From Myxococcus stipitatus (lineage in GTDB: Bacteria; Myxococcota; Myxococcia; Myxococcales; Myxococcaceae), in contig NZ_JAKCFI010000005.1 in assembly GCF_021412625.1 (NCBI RefSeq), positions 310,001 to 374,000 of the forward strand: DNA of 64,000 bases. The letters run 5' to 3'. Position 1 is the stretch's first letter. Each line of letters starts with the position of its first letter. Under the pieces are notes generated by a model, which was given only the letters and a program-made list of their open reading frames with translations, was not told where the DNA came from and searched no databases. Shown here piece by piece: positions 52,686 through 63,490 of the stretch. Made by a program: the position numbers and the translations under genes.

Positions 52686-53450
52686 ATGTCCCTGTTGGCC
52701 CTTCCCCTGCTCCTGGTCTGCGCCACCGCGGCGGCGCAGACGGAGCCGAGCCTCTCCTTCGGCGCGGCCTACACCGTCCACCAGTCGGAGACACTGACCG
52801 CTGGCGGTCAGGTCCGCGTGTCCTACGCCAGCTCGCGCCTGTCCCAGTGCCGCGTCACCCTCCCGGATGGCGGCCCGGGCTGGAGCCTCACCGGCCACTA
52901 CCGCCTCAACGGCGGCGCGGAGGCGAGCTTCGATGTCGCGGGCCAGCCCGTGACGGGCCTGCCCCCGGTCATCCCCCTGTCCGCGCCGGGCCTGCTCGAG
53001 GTGTGGTTCCGCGTCTCGAGCGAGGGCTGCGAGGCGTATGACTCCAACTACGGCTCCAACTTCCGCTTCACCGTCCAGCCGGCGGGCAGCGCGGGTGTCC
53101 CCGCGCTCGTGTTCCAGGAGGGCTGGCTGGAGTACACGGTGGGCACCGTGAAGGCGGGCCAGCCGTTCGTGGTGGACTACGACATCGACCGGCTGCCGGA
53201 GTGCCGGCTGCTCTACAACGGCGCGCCCACGTGGGAGGTCTGGGTCCACTACCGCTTCGACAACGGCGTGACGGGCGACCTGAGCGTCACGCAGGTCTCC
53301 GGCTACTCGCGCTTCCAGGTCCCCGTCACGCTCACCGCGCCCGTGGGGGCCCGCTCCGTGGCGCTGTGGTTCGAGAACTGGGACCGGGGCTATTGCCGGC
53401 GCTGGGATTCGCTGTACGGCGCCAACTACCGCTTCGACGTGTCGCCGTAG
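52686..53450 (+). CDS. secreted two-repeat protein, possibly DUF6209 family
   Basis: A 254-residue exported protein with signal peptide MSLLALPLLLVCATAAAQ. Two homologous beta-rich repeats follow (about 20-130 and 140-254). Each contains an SRLSQCR or DRLPECR cysteine, an HYRxNGG/HYRFDNG strand and a closing DSNYGSNFRF or DSLYGANYRF motif, with two cysteines per repeat. It matches what I recall of DUF6209-type myxobacterial proteins, of unknown function. A TTG at 52674 could be the start, but the ATG at 52686 gives a better signal peptide. A strong terminator follows immediately. Confidence 0.82.
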   Translation: MSLLALPLLLVCATAAAQTEPSLSFGAAYTVHQSETLTAGGQVRVSYASSRLSQCRVTLPDGGPGWSLTGHYRLNGGAEASFDVAGQPVTGLPPVIPLSAPGLLEVWFRVSSEGCEAYDSNYGSNFRFTVQPAGSAGVPALVFQEGWLEYTVGTVKAGQPFVVDYDIDRLPECRLLYNGAPTWEVWVHYRFDNGVTGDLSVTQVSGYSRFQVPVTLTAPVGARSVALWFENWDRGYCRRWDSLYGANYRFDVSP

Positions 53451-53456
53451 CGACAG

Positions 53457-53503
53457 GCCCGCGCCCCGCCGCGCCCTCGCGCGTCCGACGGGGCGCGGGC
53501 TTT
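53457..53503 (+). terminator. intrinsic terminator after the two-repeat protein
   Basis: A perfect 12-bp stem (GCCCGCGCCCCG / CGGGGCGCGGGC) with a 20-nt loop, directly followed by TTT. It starts 7 bp after the stop codon. Confidence 0.75.
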
Positions 53504-53593
53504 GCAGCCTCGTGGACGGCGCCCGGTTTCCGGGTGGCCCCGGCCCCTCACGCGGCAGTGCCCACCCGGCGGGACGGGTGCTAACTTCGCGCC

Positions 53594-55255
<1,662 letters not shown>

Positions 55256-55310
55256 CCCGCACCTCCTCGCGGAGCAACTCGGAGTCAACCGCAACACAGT
55301 GACAAAAGAT

Positions 55311-55376
55311 TCCCTCCCCGCATCTTGACTTCGGCGGGGAGGGAGCTGGATTCCCGCGCCCCTGGGAATTCCCGGG
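55311..55376. promoter_or_regulatory. paired palindromes upstream of a small Cys-rich gene
   Basis: TCCCTCCCCGC (55311-55321) and GCGGGGAGGGA (55334-55344) form a perfect 11-bp stem. Beyond it lies the palindrome GGGAATTCCC (55364-55373), which extends outward to CC-t-...-g-GG. Read on the minus strand the first hairpin is followed by ATCTTTTG, but no minus-strand gene ends here. It may end the acyl-CoA dehydrogenase transcript or regulate the small gene at 55426. Confidence 0.4.
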
Positions 55377-55425
55377 ACAGGCCGCCAGACTGCGCTCCTC
55401 ACCCGCTGCACGGAAGGAGTCGGTC

Positions 55426-55671
55426 ATGAAGAAGCTGCTGATGGGGCTGGTCGCGCTGGGCGTCCCGGGGCTGATGTTCGCGGGCAACCTGATGTACTCG
55501 CCCCAGGCGGACGCCCTCCCCGCCGGTCGCGAGGCCTGCACGTACACGTATTACGAGGACGAGACGTACTCGACGCCGGTGCTGACGCTGCACTGTTCCT
55601 GCGCGAACCCCGAGTGCTACGCCACCGAGGACGTCACGCCGTTCTACACGGCGGATTGCTACGAGTGCTGA
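55426..55671 (+). CDS. small secreted Cys-rich protein
   Basis: An 81-residue protein with a typical ribosome site (GGAAGGA) and a signal-like N terminus (KKLLMGLVALGVPGLMFAG). The mature part is about 50 residues and has seven cysteines, some of them in CSC and CYEC motifs, plus many Tyr and Thr (ACTYTYYEDETYSTPV). The YY-x-DETYS pattern recalls small DUF6289-like proteins seen in myxobacteria, but I am not sure. It stands alone between the acyl-CoA dehydrogenase and the EamA protein. Possible roles are a secreted peptide or disulfide-rich envelope factor. Confidence 0.72.
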   Translation: MKKLLMGLVALGVPGLMFAGNLMYSPQADALPAGREACTYTYYEDETYSTPVLTLHCSCANPECYATEDVTPFYTADCYEC

Positions 55672-55799
55672 GCTGAAACCTGGGTGGGGGCGGCTGATGC
55701 CTCCCGCTCGGGGCGTGTGCCACGGAGCGTCGGGATGCCCTGCGCTTGCAACGTCAGGGTAGCGGGCCCAGAGTGAAGACTCCTCCAGGAGTCACAATC

Positions 55800-56216
55800 A
55801 TGGCGTGGTGGGTCTACGCATTGGCCTCCGCGGGTTTCGCCGCATTGACCGCCATTCTCGCGAAGGTGGGCGTGGAGGGGGTCCCCTCGACGCTCGCCAC
55901 GGCCCTGCGCACCGGGGTCGTGCTCGTCTTCGCGTGGGCCATCGCCTTGAGCCGGGGAGAAGGGGCGGCGCTCCCCACGCTCAGCCGCCGCACCCTGCTC
56001 TTCCTCGCGCTCTCGGGAATCGCCACGGGCCTGTCCTGGCTCGCGTACTTCCGAGCGCTCCAGCTCGCGCCCGCGTCACGGGTGGCGCCCATCGACAAGC
56101 TCAGCCTCGCGCTCACGCTCGTCCTCGCCTGGGGACTCCTTGGAGAGTCCATGTCGTGGAAGCTCGTCCTCGGCGTTGGCCTCATGGTCTGTGGCGCGCT
56201 GCTCACGCTGGCCTGA
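55800..56216 (+). CDS. EamA-domain membrane protein (half-size DMT)
   Basis: A 138-residue protein with four or five membrane helices: a single EamA domain of about half normal DMT transporter length. Features are MAWWVYALASAGFAALTAILAKVG at the start and LAPASRVAPIDKLSLALTLVLAWGLLGE near the end. Such short proteins work as homodimers in known cases. The ATG at 55800 follows an AGGAG ribosome site. The substrate is unknown. Confidence 0.88.
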   Translation: MAWWVYALASAGFAALTAILAKVGVEGVPSTLATALRTGVVLVFAWAIALSRGEGAALPTLSRRTLLFLALSGIATGLSWLAYFRALQLAPASRVAPIDKLSLALTLVLAWGLLGESMSWKLVLGVGLMVCGALLTLA

Positions 56217-56371
56217 CACGTCTTCTGGAAGTGGATCGCCCGGAACACGTCGAGCAGCGCCCCTCGCGCCAGCCGAGCAGGGAGCCTCTCGACGCTCGAC
56301 CTCAGCCCTCTCCAGCGCTGATCGCGTTGCCCTCGGGAGTCTTGGGCGGGGTGGGCTTGATCCGCTTCAGT

Positions 56372-56402
56372 GGACACCAACGAAGAGGCAGGTACGGTGT
56401 CC
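56372..56402. promoter_or_regulatory. GGACACC / GGTGTCC inverted repeat upstream of the esterase gene
   Basis: Perfect 7-bp arms (56372-56378 and 56396-56402) are separated by 17 bp and lie 57 bp before the esterase ATG. The form fits a TetR-type operator. It is only one base from a short ORF that overlaps the gene. Confidence 0.35.
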
Positions 56403-56405
56403 GAC

Positions 56406-56462
56406 ATGGCGGAAGTGAAGAAGGCGCGGCGGGTGGCCCCATCCGGTATGAACCCCGCATGA
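56406..56462 (+). other. 18-codon leader ORF or gene-start remnant
   Basis: ATG at 56406 opens an 18-codon frame whose stop TGA overlaps the esterase ATG (56459) as ATGA. The peptide begins MAEVKKARRVAPSG, like the N terminus of small regulators. It could be a translation-coupling leader or the residue of a deleted tetR-like gene. Confidence 0.25.
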
Positions 56463-57445
56463 CTCACCCGAACATCTCCCCGGACTTCGACCCCCAACTG
56501 GCGCCCCTGCTCCCTCCGCTGGAGGGGTACGTCCCCTTGAAGATGACGCTGGAGCAGCTCGAGCACTTCCGCCGGCTGAGCCACGTGACGCGGGAGACGT
56601 TGATTGGAGACGCGCAGGTCAGCTGCGTCGACTACAGCATTCCCGGCTACCAGGGGGCCGACATCGTCGTCTCGGTCATTGCCCGGAAGGACCACGCGAC
56701 TCCCGGGCCCGCCGTCTACCACATCCACGGTGGCGGCATGGTGATGGGAACCCGCTTCGCCGGAGCGAAGCCGCTGGTGGACTGGGCGCTCCGCCATGAC
56801 GCGGTCTGCGTGAGCGTCGAGTACCGCCTGGCGCCCGAGCATCCCGCGCCCACCCTGGTGGAGGACTGCTACGCCGGCCTGACCTGGATGGCGGCGCACG
56901 CGGACATGCTCCGGTTCGATCCGAACCAGCTCGTCATCTTCGGCGGCAGCGGCGGTGGCGGGCTCGCGGCGGGAACCACGCTCCTGGCTCGGGACCGGCA
57001 AGGCCCACGACTGCTGGGCCAGCTCCTGCAATGCCCGATGCTGGACGACCGGAACGAGACGGCCTCCGCGCATCGATACGACGGCGTCGGCGTCTGGGAC
57101 CGGACCAGCAACCTGACCGCCTGGGAAGCCGTGCTCGGAGAGCGCCGCGGCCGTCCCGACGTGTCTCCCTATTCCGCGCCCGCGCGCGCCTCGGACTTGA
57201 GCCGCCTGCCCCCCACCTTCATCGACGTCGGCGGAGCGGAGACGTTCCGAGACGAGGCCGTCGCCTATGCGCGCGCAATCCTGGCGGCGGGCGGCGAGTG
57301 CGAGCTGCACGTCTGGGGCGGAGCCTTCCATGGCTTCTATGACATCGCCCCGCAGTCAGAGCTGGCCCGGGCCTGCATCGCCGCGCGGGATTCATGGATC
57401 GCGCGGATGTTCGCTCGCGGCGCCATGAGCCCCCGCATGCCCTGA
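56459..57445 (+). CDS. HSL-type alpha/beta hydrolase (esterase/lipase)
   Basis: A 328-residue hormone-sensitive-lipase family esterase. It shows the oxyanion motif HIHGGGM, the YRLAPEHPAPTLVEDC segment, nucleophile Ser in GGSGGGG, acid in GGAETFRDE and catalytic His in GAFHGFYD. All three catalytic residues are present. The preferred substrates are short acyl esters. Upstream sequence suggests control by a TetR-like repressor through the GGACACC/GGTGTCC element. Confidence 0.92.
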   Translation: MTHPNISPDFDPQLAPLLPPLEGYVPLKMTLEQLEHFRRLSHVTRETLIGDAQVSCVDYSIPGYQGADIVVSVIARKDHATPGPAVYHIHGGGMVMGTRFAGAKPLVDWALRHDAVCVSVEYRLAPEHPAPTLVEDCYAGLTWMAAHADMLRFDPNQLVIFGGSGGGGLAAGTTLLARDRQGPRLLGQLLQCPMLDDRNETASAHRYDGVGVWDRTSNLTAWEAVLGERRGRPDVSPYSAPARASDLSRLPPTFIDVGGAETFRDEAVAYARAILAAGGECELHVWGGAFHGFYDIAPQSELARACIAARDSWIARMFARGAMSPRMP

Positions 57446-57617
57446 CGACGGCGCGGATATCCGTCCCTTCAGCACCAGGACGCACACCACCACCCGCCTC
57501 CGAGGTGCGGAGACTGTCGTCGAGATGACAGGCTCATGCCCCCGGCCGGAGACGGGCGCCCTCGTCGGTGCGGGCACCATGACCGCCTCCAGTCCCGGGG
57601 CATGAAAGGGGTGCGAT

Positions 57618-58538
57618 GTGACGAAGCATCGAGACGGAAGACCCGTGGTGGTGCTGGGAGCGATGTTGGGGTTCGCCCTGATGGGAGCCTGCGGCGGTTC
57701 GGCTCCGGACGAGGGCACGCAGAGGCGCGCGACCTCACCCGACATCAGCGGTGTCAGCGCGATGTCGGCCGCGGACTCCGACTTCTGTGGTGACGGAGTC
57801 GTGGGTGGCGAGGAGGTCTGTGACGACGGCAATCAGCAATCCGGTGACGGCTGCAACAGCGTCTGCCAGGAGGAGCCGGGCTACACCTGTCAGGGCTCCG
57901 CCCCGAGCGTGTGCACGGACATCGACGAGTGCGCGAATGGCACGCACACCTGTGTGCCGGGGTCGCTCTGCGTCAACACGCCTGGAGGCTTCGAGTGCCA
58001 GGCGCCGCCAGCCTGCGCTCCGCCGAACATCCTCTGTGGCGTGGCCTGCGTCGACCCGAGCAGCTCCAACACCCACTGTGGCGCGTGTGGGAATGCCTGC
58101 GGGCAGGGCGCGGCGTGTGAGGCGGGCGTTTGCGTGGGCACCGGGTGGCTGCAGATCACCGCGACGTGGAGTCGGCCGGGAGACGCGGACCTGTATGTCA
58201 GGACGCCGGGGGATCGCCTCATCCACTACGCGAATCGAGGCCCCGATGCGGACACCGAATACGGCGAGATGGACGTGGACGACCAGACCGGCACCGGGCC
58301 CGAGAACGTCTTCTGGGCAGGGAGCAGATTCCCGCCCGTGGGCTCCTACCGTGTCTGCCTGACCGCCTTCGGCTTCGACCCGCCGCCCAGCCCGACGAAT
58401 CCGTTGAGCTACACCGTCCGCATCCGACGCCCCAACAGGCCGGACTACGTCCTCACCGGCACGTACACGCAGATCCCTGGCAGCCTGGGCTGCAATCCCG
58501 GGGACCCCTCCCAGGTGGCCTCCTTCGGCCACCCCTGA
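57618..58538 (+). CDS. DUF4215/EGF-like/DUF2135 lipoprotein
   Basis: A 306-residue surface lipoprotein (lipid Cys in LMGACGG). In order: a DUF4215 Myxococcus cysteine-rich repeat (CGDGVVGGEEVCDDGNQQSGDGCNSVC, a calcium-binding-like loop), a calcium-binding EGF-type module (DIDECANGTHTC), a short cysteine-rich stretch, and a C-terminal YfaP/DUF2135-like beta domain (WSRPGDADLYVRTP ... DDQTGTGPENVFW). The function is unknown; adhesion is plausible. The GTG start is followed by a good signal peptide. Confidence 0.88.
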   Translation: MTKHRDGRPVVVLGAMLGFALMGACGGSAPDEGTQRRATSPDISGVSAMSAADSDFCGDGVVGGEEVCDDGNQQSGDGCNSVCQEEPGYTCQGSAPSVCTDIDECANGTHTCVPGSLCVNTPGGFECQAPPACAPPNILCGVACVDPSSSNTHCGACGNACGQGAACEAGVCVGTGWLQITATWSRPGDADLYVRTPGDRLIHYANRGPDADTEYGEMDVDDQTGTGPENVFWAGSRFPPVGSYRVCLTAFGFDPPPSPTNPLSYTVRIRRPNRPDYVLTGTYTQIPGSLGCNPGDPSQVASFGHP

Positions 58539-58549
58539 CGCGTGAGCAC

Positions 58550-58581
58550 GGGCCCGTCCGCGGCGCGGCCCGGACGGGCCC
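58550..58581. terminator. bidirectional hairpin between lipoprotein and cheR
   Basis: A perfect 11-bp stem (GGGCCCGTCCG / CGGACGGGCCC) with a 10-nt loop in the 49-bp gap between convergent stop codons. Confidence 0.65.
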
Positions 58582-58587
58582 CGCTCA

Positions 58588-59484
58588 TTACCAGGAAGGC
58601 GTCCCGGTCCGGGGCGTGTACACGTTCGCGCTCACGGACCGCACGTCCACGTCGACGCCAATCAGGCTCTCCGCGTGCCCCAGGAAGAGGTACCCAGAGG
58701 GAGCGAGCCGCCGGACCATCCCGTGAATCACCCGGTTGCGCGCCTCCTCGCCGAAGTAGATGAGCACGTTGCGGCAGAAGATGAGGTCGAACGGGCCCGC
58801 GGGCCACTCGCCGGGCGCGTTCAGGTTGACGCGCGAGACGCGCAGCAGCGACCGCAGGTCCGGCCCCGCCTTCATCATGCCTTCCTGGCTCCGCACGCCC
58901 TTGAGCATGAACTCGCGGAGCAGCGGCTGGGGAATCGTGGACGCCCGGTCGAGGCTCCAGAGTCCCTGCTGGGTGCGCTCCGTGGCCCAGGTGGACAGGT
59001 CCGTCGCCAGGACCTCCAGGCCCCACCCCGAGCCGCGCGGGAAGGCGTCGAGCAGGCACATGGCGATCGAATAGGGCTCCTCCCCGGTGGAGCACGCCGC
59101 GCTCCAGACACGGACGTTCCGGGCCCTGCGCCCCGCGTTCGCCTGCGCCCGCCATTCAGGGAAGACGCGCTCCCGCAGCAGTTCGAAGTGCTGGGGCTCG
59201 CGGAAGAAGGACGTCTCGTGCGTGCAGAGGCTGTCCAGCATCCGCACCTTCTCCGCCTCGTGCCCTCGCTCCGTGACGTAGGCGTAGTATGCGCCGAACG
59301 ACGCCAGCCCCAGCTCCCGCAGCCGGCGCGAGAGGCGGTTGGCGACCAGCGCGTCCTTGGCGGCGGACAGGTGGATTCCCGCCTCGCGCTCCACCAGCGT
59401 CTGGAACAGGACGAGCTCCCGGGCCGTCAGCACCGGGAGCCCGATGGGTGTCGAAGCGGGCGGGCGCGTGGCGTCCGTCATCAC
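58588..59484 (-). CDS. cheR: CheR chemoreceptor methyltransferase
   Basis: A 298-residue CheR. The N-terminal all-alpha domain (about 20-90) has FQTLVEREAGIHLSAAK. The SAM-binding domain follows, with RVWSAACSTGEEPYSIAM, LATDLST and FCRNVLIYF (about 236-244). It adds methyl groups from SAM to glutamates on the receptor. A GTG (59484) or ATG (59481) starts it 1 bp after the cheW stop, so it is the last gene of the operon. No TPR tail is present. A matching CheB is not in view. Confidence 0.93.
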   Translation of the reverse strand: MMTDATRPPASTPIGLPVLTARELVLFQTLVEREAGIHLSAAKDALVANRLSRRLRELGLASFGAYYAYVTERGHEAEKVRMLDSLCTHETSFFREPQHFELLRERVFPEWRAQANAGRRARNVRVWSAACSTGEEPYSIAMCLLDAFPRGSGWGLEVLATDLSTWATERTQQGLWSLDRASTIPQPLLREFMLKGVRSQEGMMKAGPDLRSLLRVSRVNLNAPGEWPAGPFDLIFCRNVLIYFGEEARNRVIHGMVRRLAPSGYLFLGHAESLIGVDVDVRSVSANVYTPRTGTPSW

Positions 59485-59485
59485 A

Positions 59486-60067
59486 TCAGCCGTTCCCGGA
59501 CGCCTCGTCCGGGGTCGCTTCGGCGGCGGGCGCCGGCGCGGGGACCGGCTCGGCGGCGGACACGGGCTCGGTCGCGTCCGGAGTGGTGGCCGCCACCAGG
59601 CTGAGCAGCTCCGACACGGACAGCAGCCGATCCAGGTCCAGCAGCATGATGAACTTGGACTCGTGCCGCCCCATGCCGAGCAGGAAGTCCAGCCGCACGC
59701 GCGTGCCGAAGGCCGGCGGAGACTCGATGTCGTCCGGCCCCAGCTCCAGCACCTCGCTCACCGAGTCCGTCAGCAGGCCCATGGCGGTCTGCTTCCCGTC
59801 GAGGCTCACCTCGACGATGACGAAGCAGGTCCACCGGGTGATGGGCCGCGGCGGCAGGCCGAACTTCACGGCCAGGTCCACCACGGGCACCACGCTGCCA
59901 CGCAGGTTGATGACGCCCTGCACGGCCGCGGGCATGCCCGGCACCCGGGTGATGGGGCGGTGCTCGATGATCTCCCGCACCCGGAGGATGCCGACGCCGT
60001 ACTCCTCGCCCGCGAGCATGAAGCTCAGGTAGTTCGACCGCGTGGCCTTCTCGATGGAGTCGCTCAT
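59486..60067 (-). CDS. cheW: CheW coupling protein
   Basis: A 193-residue CheW. The two-lobed SH3-like domain covers about 12-160 (NYLSFMLAGEEYGVGILRVREI, MPAAVQGVINLRGSVVPVVDL). An extra Pro/Ala-rich tail of about 25 residues ends it. It links receptor to kinase CheA. The ATG at 60067 fits the family start; a longer upstream frame is non-coding and lies within the mcp gene. Confidence 0.95.
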   Translation of the reverse strand: MSDSIEKATRSNYLSFMLAGEEYGVGILRVREIIEHRPITRVPGMPAAVQGVINLRGSVVPVVDLAVKFGLPPRPITRWTCFVIVEVSLDGKQTAMGLLTDSVSEVLELGPDDIESPPAFGTRVRLDFLLGMGRHESKFIMLLDLDRLLSVSELLSLVAATTPDATEPVSAAEPVPAPAPAAEATPDEASGNG

Positions 60068-60077
60068 GGCTCGCCGC

Positions 60078-61745
60078 CTAGAACCGCTGGAAGTCCTGGT
60101 TCGAGTCCGGCGCCGGGGAGGCGGGCAGATGGCCCTGCGCCGCGGCGAAAAGCCCCTTCGCCGGCGACGAGGACAGCCGCGAGGACGGCGCCTTCGGCGG
60201 CGACATGCCCCGACCCACGAAGCCCGTGCCATCCGCGAGGCGGAAGAAGGTCATCATCTGGAGCAGCGACTCGGCCTGCGTCGCCATCTCCTCCGCCGTG
60301 GAGGACAGCTCCTCCGCCGCGGACGCGTTGCGCTGGGTGACCTGGTCCACCTGCACCATCGCGCGGTTCATCTGCGACACGCCGATGGCCTGCTCCTTCG
60401 ACACCGACGTCACCTGCTGCACCAGCTCCGCGGTGCGGCGGATGGCGGGCACCAGGTCCGTGAGCAGCTGACCGCTGCGCTCCGCGACGCGGACGCTGGA
60501 GGTGGCCAGCGCGCCAATCTCCTTCGCGGACTTCTGGCTGCGCTCGGCCAGCTTGCGGACCTCCGTGGCCACCACCGAGAAGCCCCGGCCATGCTCGCCG
60601 GCGCGCGCGGCCTCCACCGCGGCGTTCAGCGCGAGCAGGTTCGTCTGGTAGGCAATCTCCTCGACGATGGAGATGCGCTCCGCGATGGCGTTCATCGCCT
60701 CCACGGTCTCCTTCACCGCCCGGCCGCTCTCCTCCGCGTCGCGCGCGCCCTTGAGGGCCATCTGCTCCATCTGCCGGCTGTTCTCCGCGTTCTGGCCGAT
60801 GGTGACGTTGAGCTGCTCCAGGCTCGCGGTGGTCTCCTCCACCGACGCGGCCTGCGTGCTGGTGCCCTGGGACAGGCCCTGGGAGGCGGCGGCCACCTGG
60901 GTGGACGCGGAGGACAGCGAGCTGGCCGCGCCGCGCACCTCGCTGATGACCCCCGACAGGCGGTGGATCATCTCCCGCATGCCCGTCATCATCTGCCCCG
61001 TCTCGTCCTTGCCACGCACGGTGATGTTCGCCGTGAGGTCACCGTTGGTGACCTGGTCGGTGACCTGCACGGCCTCCATCAGCGGACGCACGATGCTGCG
61101 CGTGAGGATGAAGGACAGCAGGCCCGCGAGCACCACGCCCAGGGCGCCGCCGAAGATGAGCGTGTCGTACAGGACCCCCACCAGCCTGTTGAGTTCCTCC
61201 GTGCGTTTGGCCTGGGTGGCGCTCTCCTCGTTGGTGATATCGTTGAAGTTGGCGCGCATCCGGTCGGCCATCTCCTTGCCCCGCGCCCCCTTCACCACCT
61301 CGAAGAGCGCGTTGAGGTCTCCGCGGCCCGCGTTGACCTCTCGCCGCTGGGTGATGGTGGGCTCGAGGTGCTGTCCCAGCCATTGCTGGAGCAGGTCGCG
61401 GGCCTCCTGGATGCGCTCCTGCTGTCGCGGGTTGTCGGTGGTCAGCTCCCGGATGTGGTTGAGGTTCTGCGCGAAGCTGACCCGCGCGGCCGTGTAGGGC
61501 TCCAGGAAGCGTTCGTCACCGGTGATGAGGAAGCCGCGCTGCCCCGTCTCCAGGTCGGCCAGGTCCCCCTCCAGGGTCCGCACGGCCATGAGCACGTCGA
61601 TGCTCTTCCGGTTGGCCAGGTCCGCCGCCGATGTGCGGTCCAGCGTCGAGTACGTCGCCAGTACGACGGCGGCGAGGATGGCCACCATGACGGTGAAGGC
61701 CAGCAACAGCTTGCGGGTGATACCCAGGTTGTCGAACATGCTCAC
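60078..61745 (-). CDS. methyl-accepting chemotaxis protein
   Basis: A 555-residue chemoreceptor. Helix TM1 is about 12-31. A four-helix periplasmic domain (about 32-190) of the CHASE3 type has [20 protein letters not shown]. Helix TM2 is about 193-212. A HAMP segment precedes the signalling coiled coil, whose hairpin tip [36 protein letters not shown] lies near 365-400. The C terminus ends SNQDFQRF, similar in form to the CheR-binding W-x-x-F tether of E. coli receptors. The GTG at 61745 overlaps the cheA stop (GTGA). Confidence 0.93.
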   Translation of the reverse strand: MSMFDNLGITRKLLLAFTVMVAILAAVVLATYSTLDRTSAADLANRKSIDVLMAVRTLEGDLADLETGQRGFLITGDERFLEPYTAARVSFAQNLNHIRELTTDNPRQQERIQEARDLLQQWLGQHLEPTITQRREVNAGRGDLNALFEVVKGARGKEMADRMRANFNDITNEESATQAKRTEELNRLVGVLYDTLIFGGALGVVLAGLLSFILTRSIVRPLMEAVQVTDQVTNGDLTANITVRGKDETGQMMTGMREMIHRLSGVISEVRGAASSLSSASTQVAAASQGLSQGTSTQAASVEETTASLEQLNVTIGQNAENSRQMEQMALKGARDAEESGRAVKETVEAMNAIAERISIVEEIAYQTNLLALNAAVEAARAGEHGRGFSVVATEVRKLAERSQKSAKEIGALATSSVRVAERSGQLLTDLVPAIRRTAELVQQVTSVSKEQAIGVSQMNRAMVQVDQVTQRNASAAEELSSTAEEMATQAESLLQMMTFFRLADGTGFVGRGMSPPKAPSSRLSSSPAKGLFAAAQGHLPASPAPDSNQDFQRF

Positions 61746-63490
61746 TGCTCCGTGTCGCGAATGGGCGGAGGACGGACGGCGGCGTCTGGCGCGCGCGTCG
61801 CCTCGGTCAGGGGGAAGTCGGAGCGCTCGGCTGCCCGACGGATGGCCCGGCGCACCAGCGCGGGGGTGTCAAGGATGAGGCCCACGCGGCCATCCCCGAG
61901 GATGGTGGAGCCGGAGATGCCAGGGGCGTCCTGGAACAGCCGCCCCAGGGGTCGGATGACGCGCTGGCCGTCCCCCTGGAGGTGGTCCACCGCGAGCCCG
62001 ACGATGCCGTCCGGATGGCGGAGGATGACGACGTTCTCCCGGGCCGGCGCCGTCCCTCCCAACCCGAAGACGGTGCGCAGACGCAGGAAGGGAACCGGCT
62101 GTCCCCGCAGCGACAACATGCCGGCCTCGTCGGCCGTGCGCTGCGACGCGGGGAGCTCCAGGCACTCCTGCACCAGCTCGATGGGGGCCACGTACACCTG
62201 GTCGCCCACGCCCATGGCGAAGCCCTGGATGACGGCGAGCGTGAGGGGCAGGCGCAGCGTCATCGTGGTGCCCTGCCCGTCCTGACTCCGCACGCCCACC
62301 GTGCCTCGCATGGCCTCGACGTCCCGGCGCACCACGTCCATCCCCACGCCGCGCCCCGACAGCTCCGTCACCGTCCTCGCGGTGGAGAAGCCGGGCTCGA
62401 AGACGAGCCGATCCACCTCCTCGTCGCGCAGTCGCTCCGAGGCGGAGACCAGGCCCAGCTCCCGGGCGCGTTCCTTGATTCGCTCACGCTGCATGCCCCG
62501 GCCGTCATCGGACAGCTCCACGATGACGCTCCCTGCATCATGGACTGCCCGCAGGCGCAGTCGGCCACATTCATCCTTGCCCGCCGCGCGCCGCTCCGCC
62601 GGCGTCTCGATGCCGTGGTCCAGGGCGTTGCGCAGCAGGTGGAGCAGCGGGTCGCGCAGGGCCTCCAGCACGGCCGTGTCCAGGGTGACGTCCTCGCCCT
62701 CCAGCTCCAGCAGCGCCAGCTTGCCCTGATCCCTGGCCAGGTCTCGCACCGTGCGCAGGTGCTGCCGGAACAGCGGCCCCACGGGCACCATGCGCACCCG
62801 CATGACCTCTTCCTGGAGCTCGTGGAAGAGCGTGTCCATCTCCCGCTGCTGCGTGAGGGCCTCGTCCCAGCTCGCGCCGGAGGACTCCGCCTCCATCAGG
62901 AACTGCGTCATCCGCCCCCGAGCGATGGACAGCTCCGCGGTGAGCGTGACGATGCGGTCCAGCCGCTCGACGTCCATCCGCAGGGAGCGGCCCCGCGCCG
63001 CCGCGCGCGCCTCCATGGGGAGGGGGACGTCCTCGACGGGGAGGACCCCGGCGACCGGAAGGCCCGGCCCGCCCGTGGCACCCCCTTCCCTCAGGCGCGC
63101 GAGCTGGGCCTGATGCGCGGGCCCGAGCTGGTCCATGCCCGCCACCGCCGCGCGCGTCAGCTCCCGCAGGTGGTCCACCGCGCCCAGCAGGAGTGAAACC
63201 CACGGCTCTCCCACGGCGAGGCGCTGGTCGAGCAGGGCCTGGATCAGGTCCTCGGCGCCGTGGACGTAGTCCGTCAGCGCCTGGAAGCCCAGCGAGCTCG
63301 CGCTGCCCTTGAGGTTGTGAGCCAGCCGGAAGAGCGCCCGCAGGCGTTCCTCGTCCGGCCGCGCCTCCAGGGCGATGAGCGTCTCCTCCATCGAGGAGAG
63401 CAGCTCCTCCGCCTCGTCGGCGAAGATGGCCAGCACCCGTTGCCACTCGGCCCCGAGGCCCGGCGGGGGTCCACTCGCGCCGCCGCTCAC
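61742..63490 (-). CDS. cheA: CheA chemotaxis histidine kinase lacking P2
   Basis: A 582-residue CheA. The P1/HPt domain (about 12-120) has phospho-acceptor His58 in [12 protein letters not shown]. The linker to residue 168 is too short for P2, the CheY/CheB-binding domain. The P3 dimer helix pair (169-235), P4 ATPase (about 236-430, N box [13 protein letters not shown]1 [15 protein letters not shown]) and CheW-like P5 (about 435-575) follow. The GTG at 63490 has GGAGGAGG 5-8 bp upstream and is preferred to an ATG at 63562. It is the first gene of the cheA-mcp-cheW-cheR operon. Confidence 0.93.
   Translation of the reverse strand: MSGGASGPPPGLGAEWQRVLAIFADEAEELLSSMEETLIALEARPDEERLRALFRLAHNLKGSASSLGFQALTDYVHGAEDLIQALLDQRLAVGEPWVSLLLGAVDHLRELTRAAVAGMDQLGPAHQAQLARLREGGATGGPGLPVAGVLPVEDVPLPMEARAAARGRSLRMDVERLDRIVTLTAELSIARGRMTQFLMEAESSGASWDEALTQQREMDTLFHELQEEVMRVRMVPVGPLFRQHLRTVRDLARDQGKLALLELEGEDVTLDTAVLEALRDPLLHLLRNALDHGIETPAERRAAGKDECGRLRLRAVHDAGSVIVELSDDGRGMQRERIKERARELGLVSASERLRDEEVDRLVFEPGFSTARTVTELSGRGVGMDVVRRDVEAMRGTVGVRSQDGQGTTMTLRLPLTLAVIQGFAMGVGDQVYVAPIELVQECLELPASQRTADEAGMLSLRGQPVPFLRLRTVFGLGGTAPARENVVILRHPDGIVGLAVDHLQGDGQRVIRPLGRLFQDAPGISGSTILGDGRVGLILDTPALVRRAIRRAAERSDFPLTEATRAPDAAVRPPPIRDTEQ

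Noticed and set aside
55311..55344. Intrinsic terminator for a minus-strand transcript
   Set aside because: Read on the minus strand the hairpin is followed by TCTTTT, but no minus-strand gene lies upstream of it in that direction.
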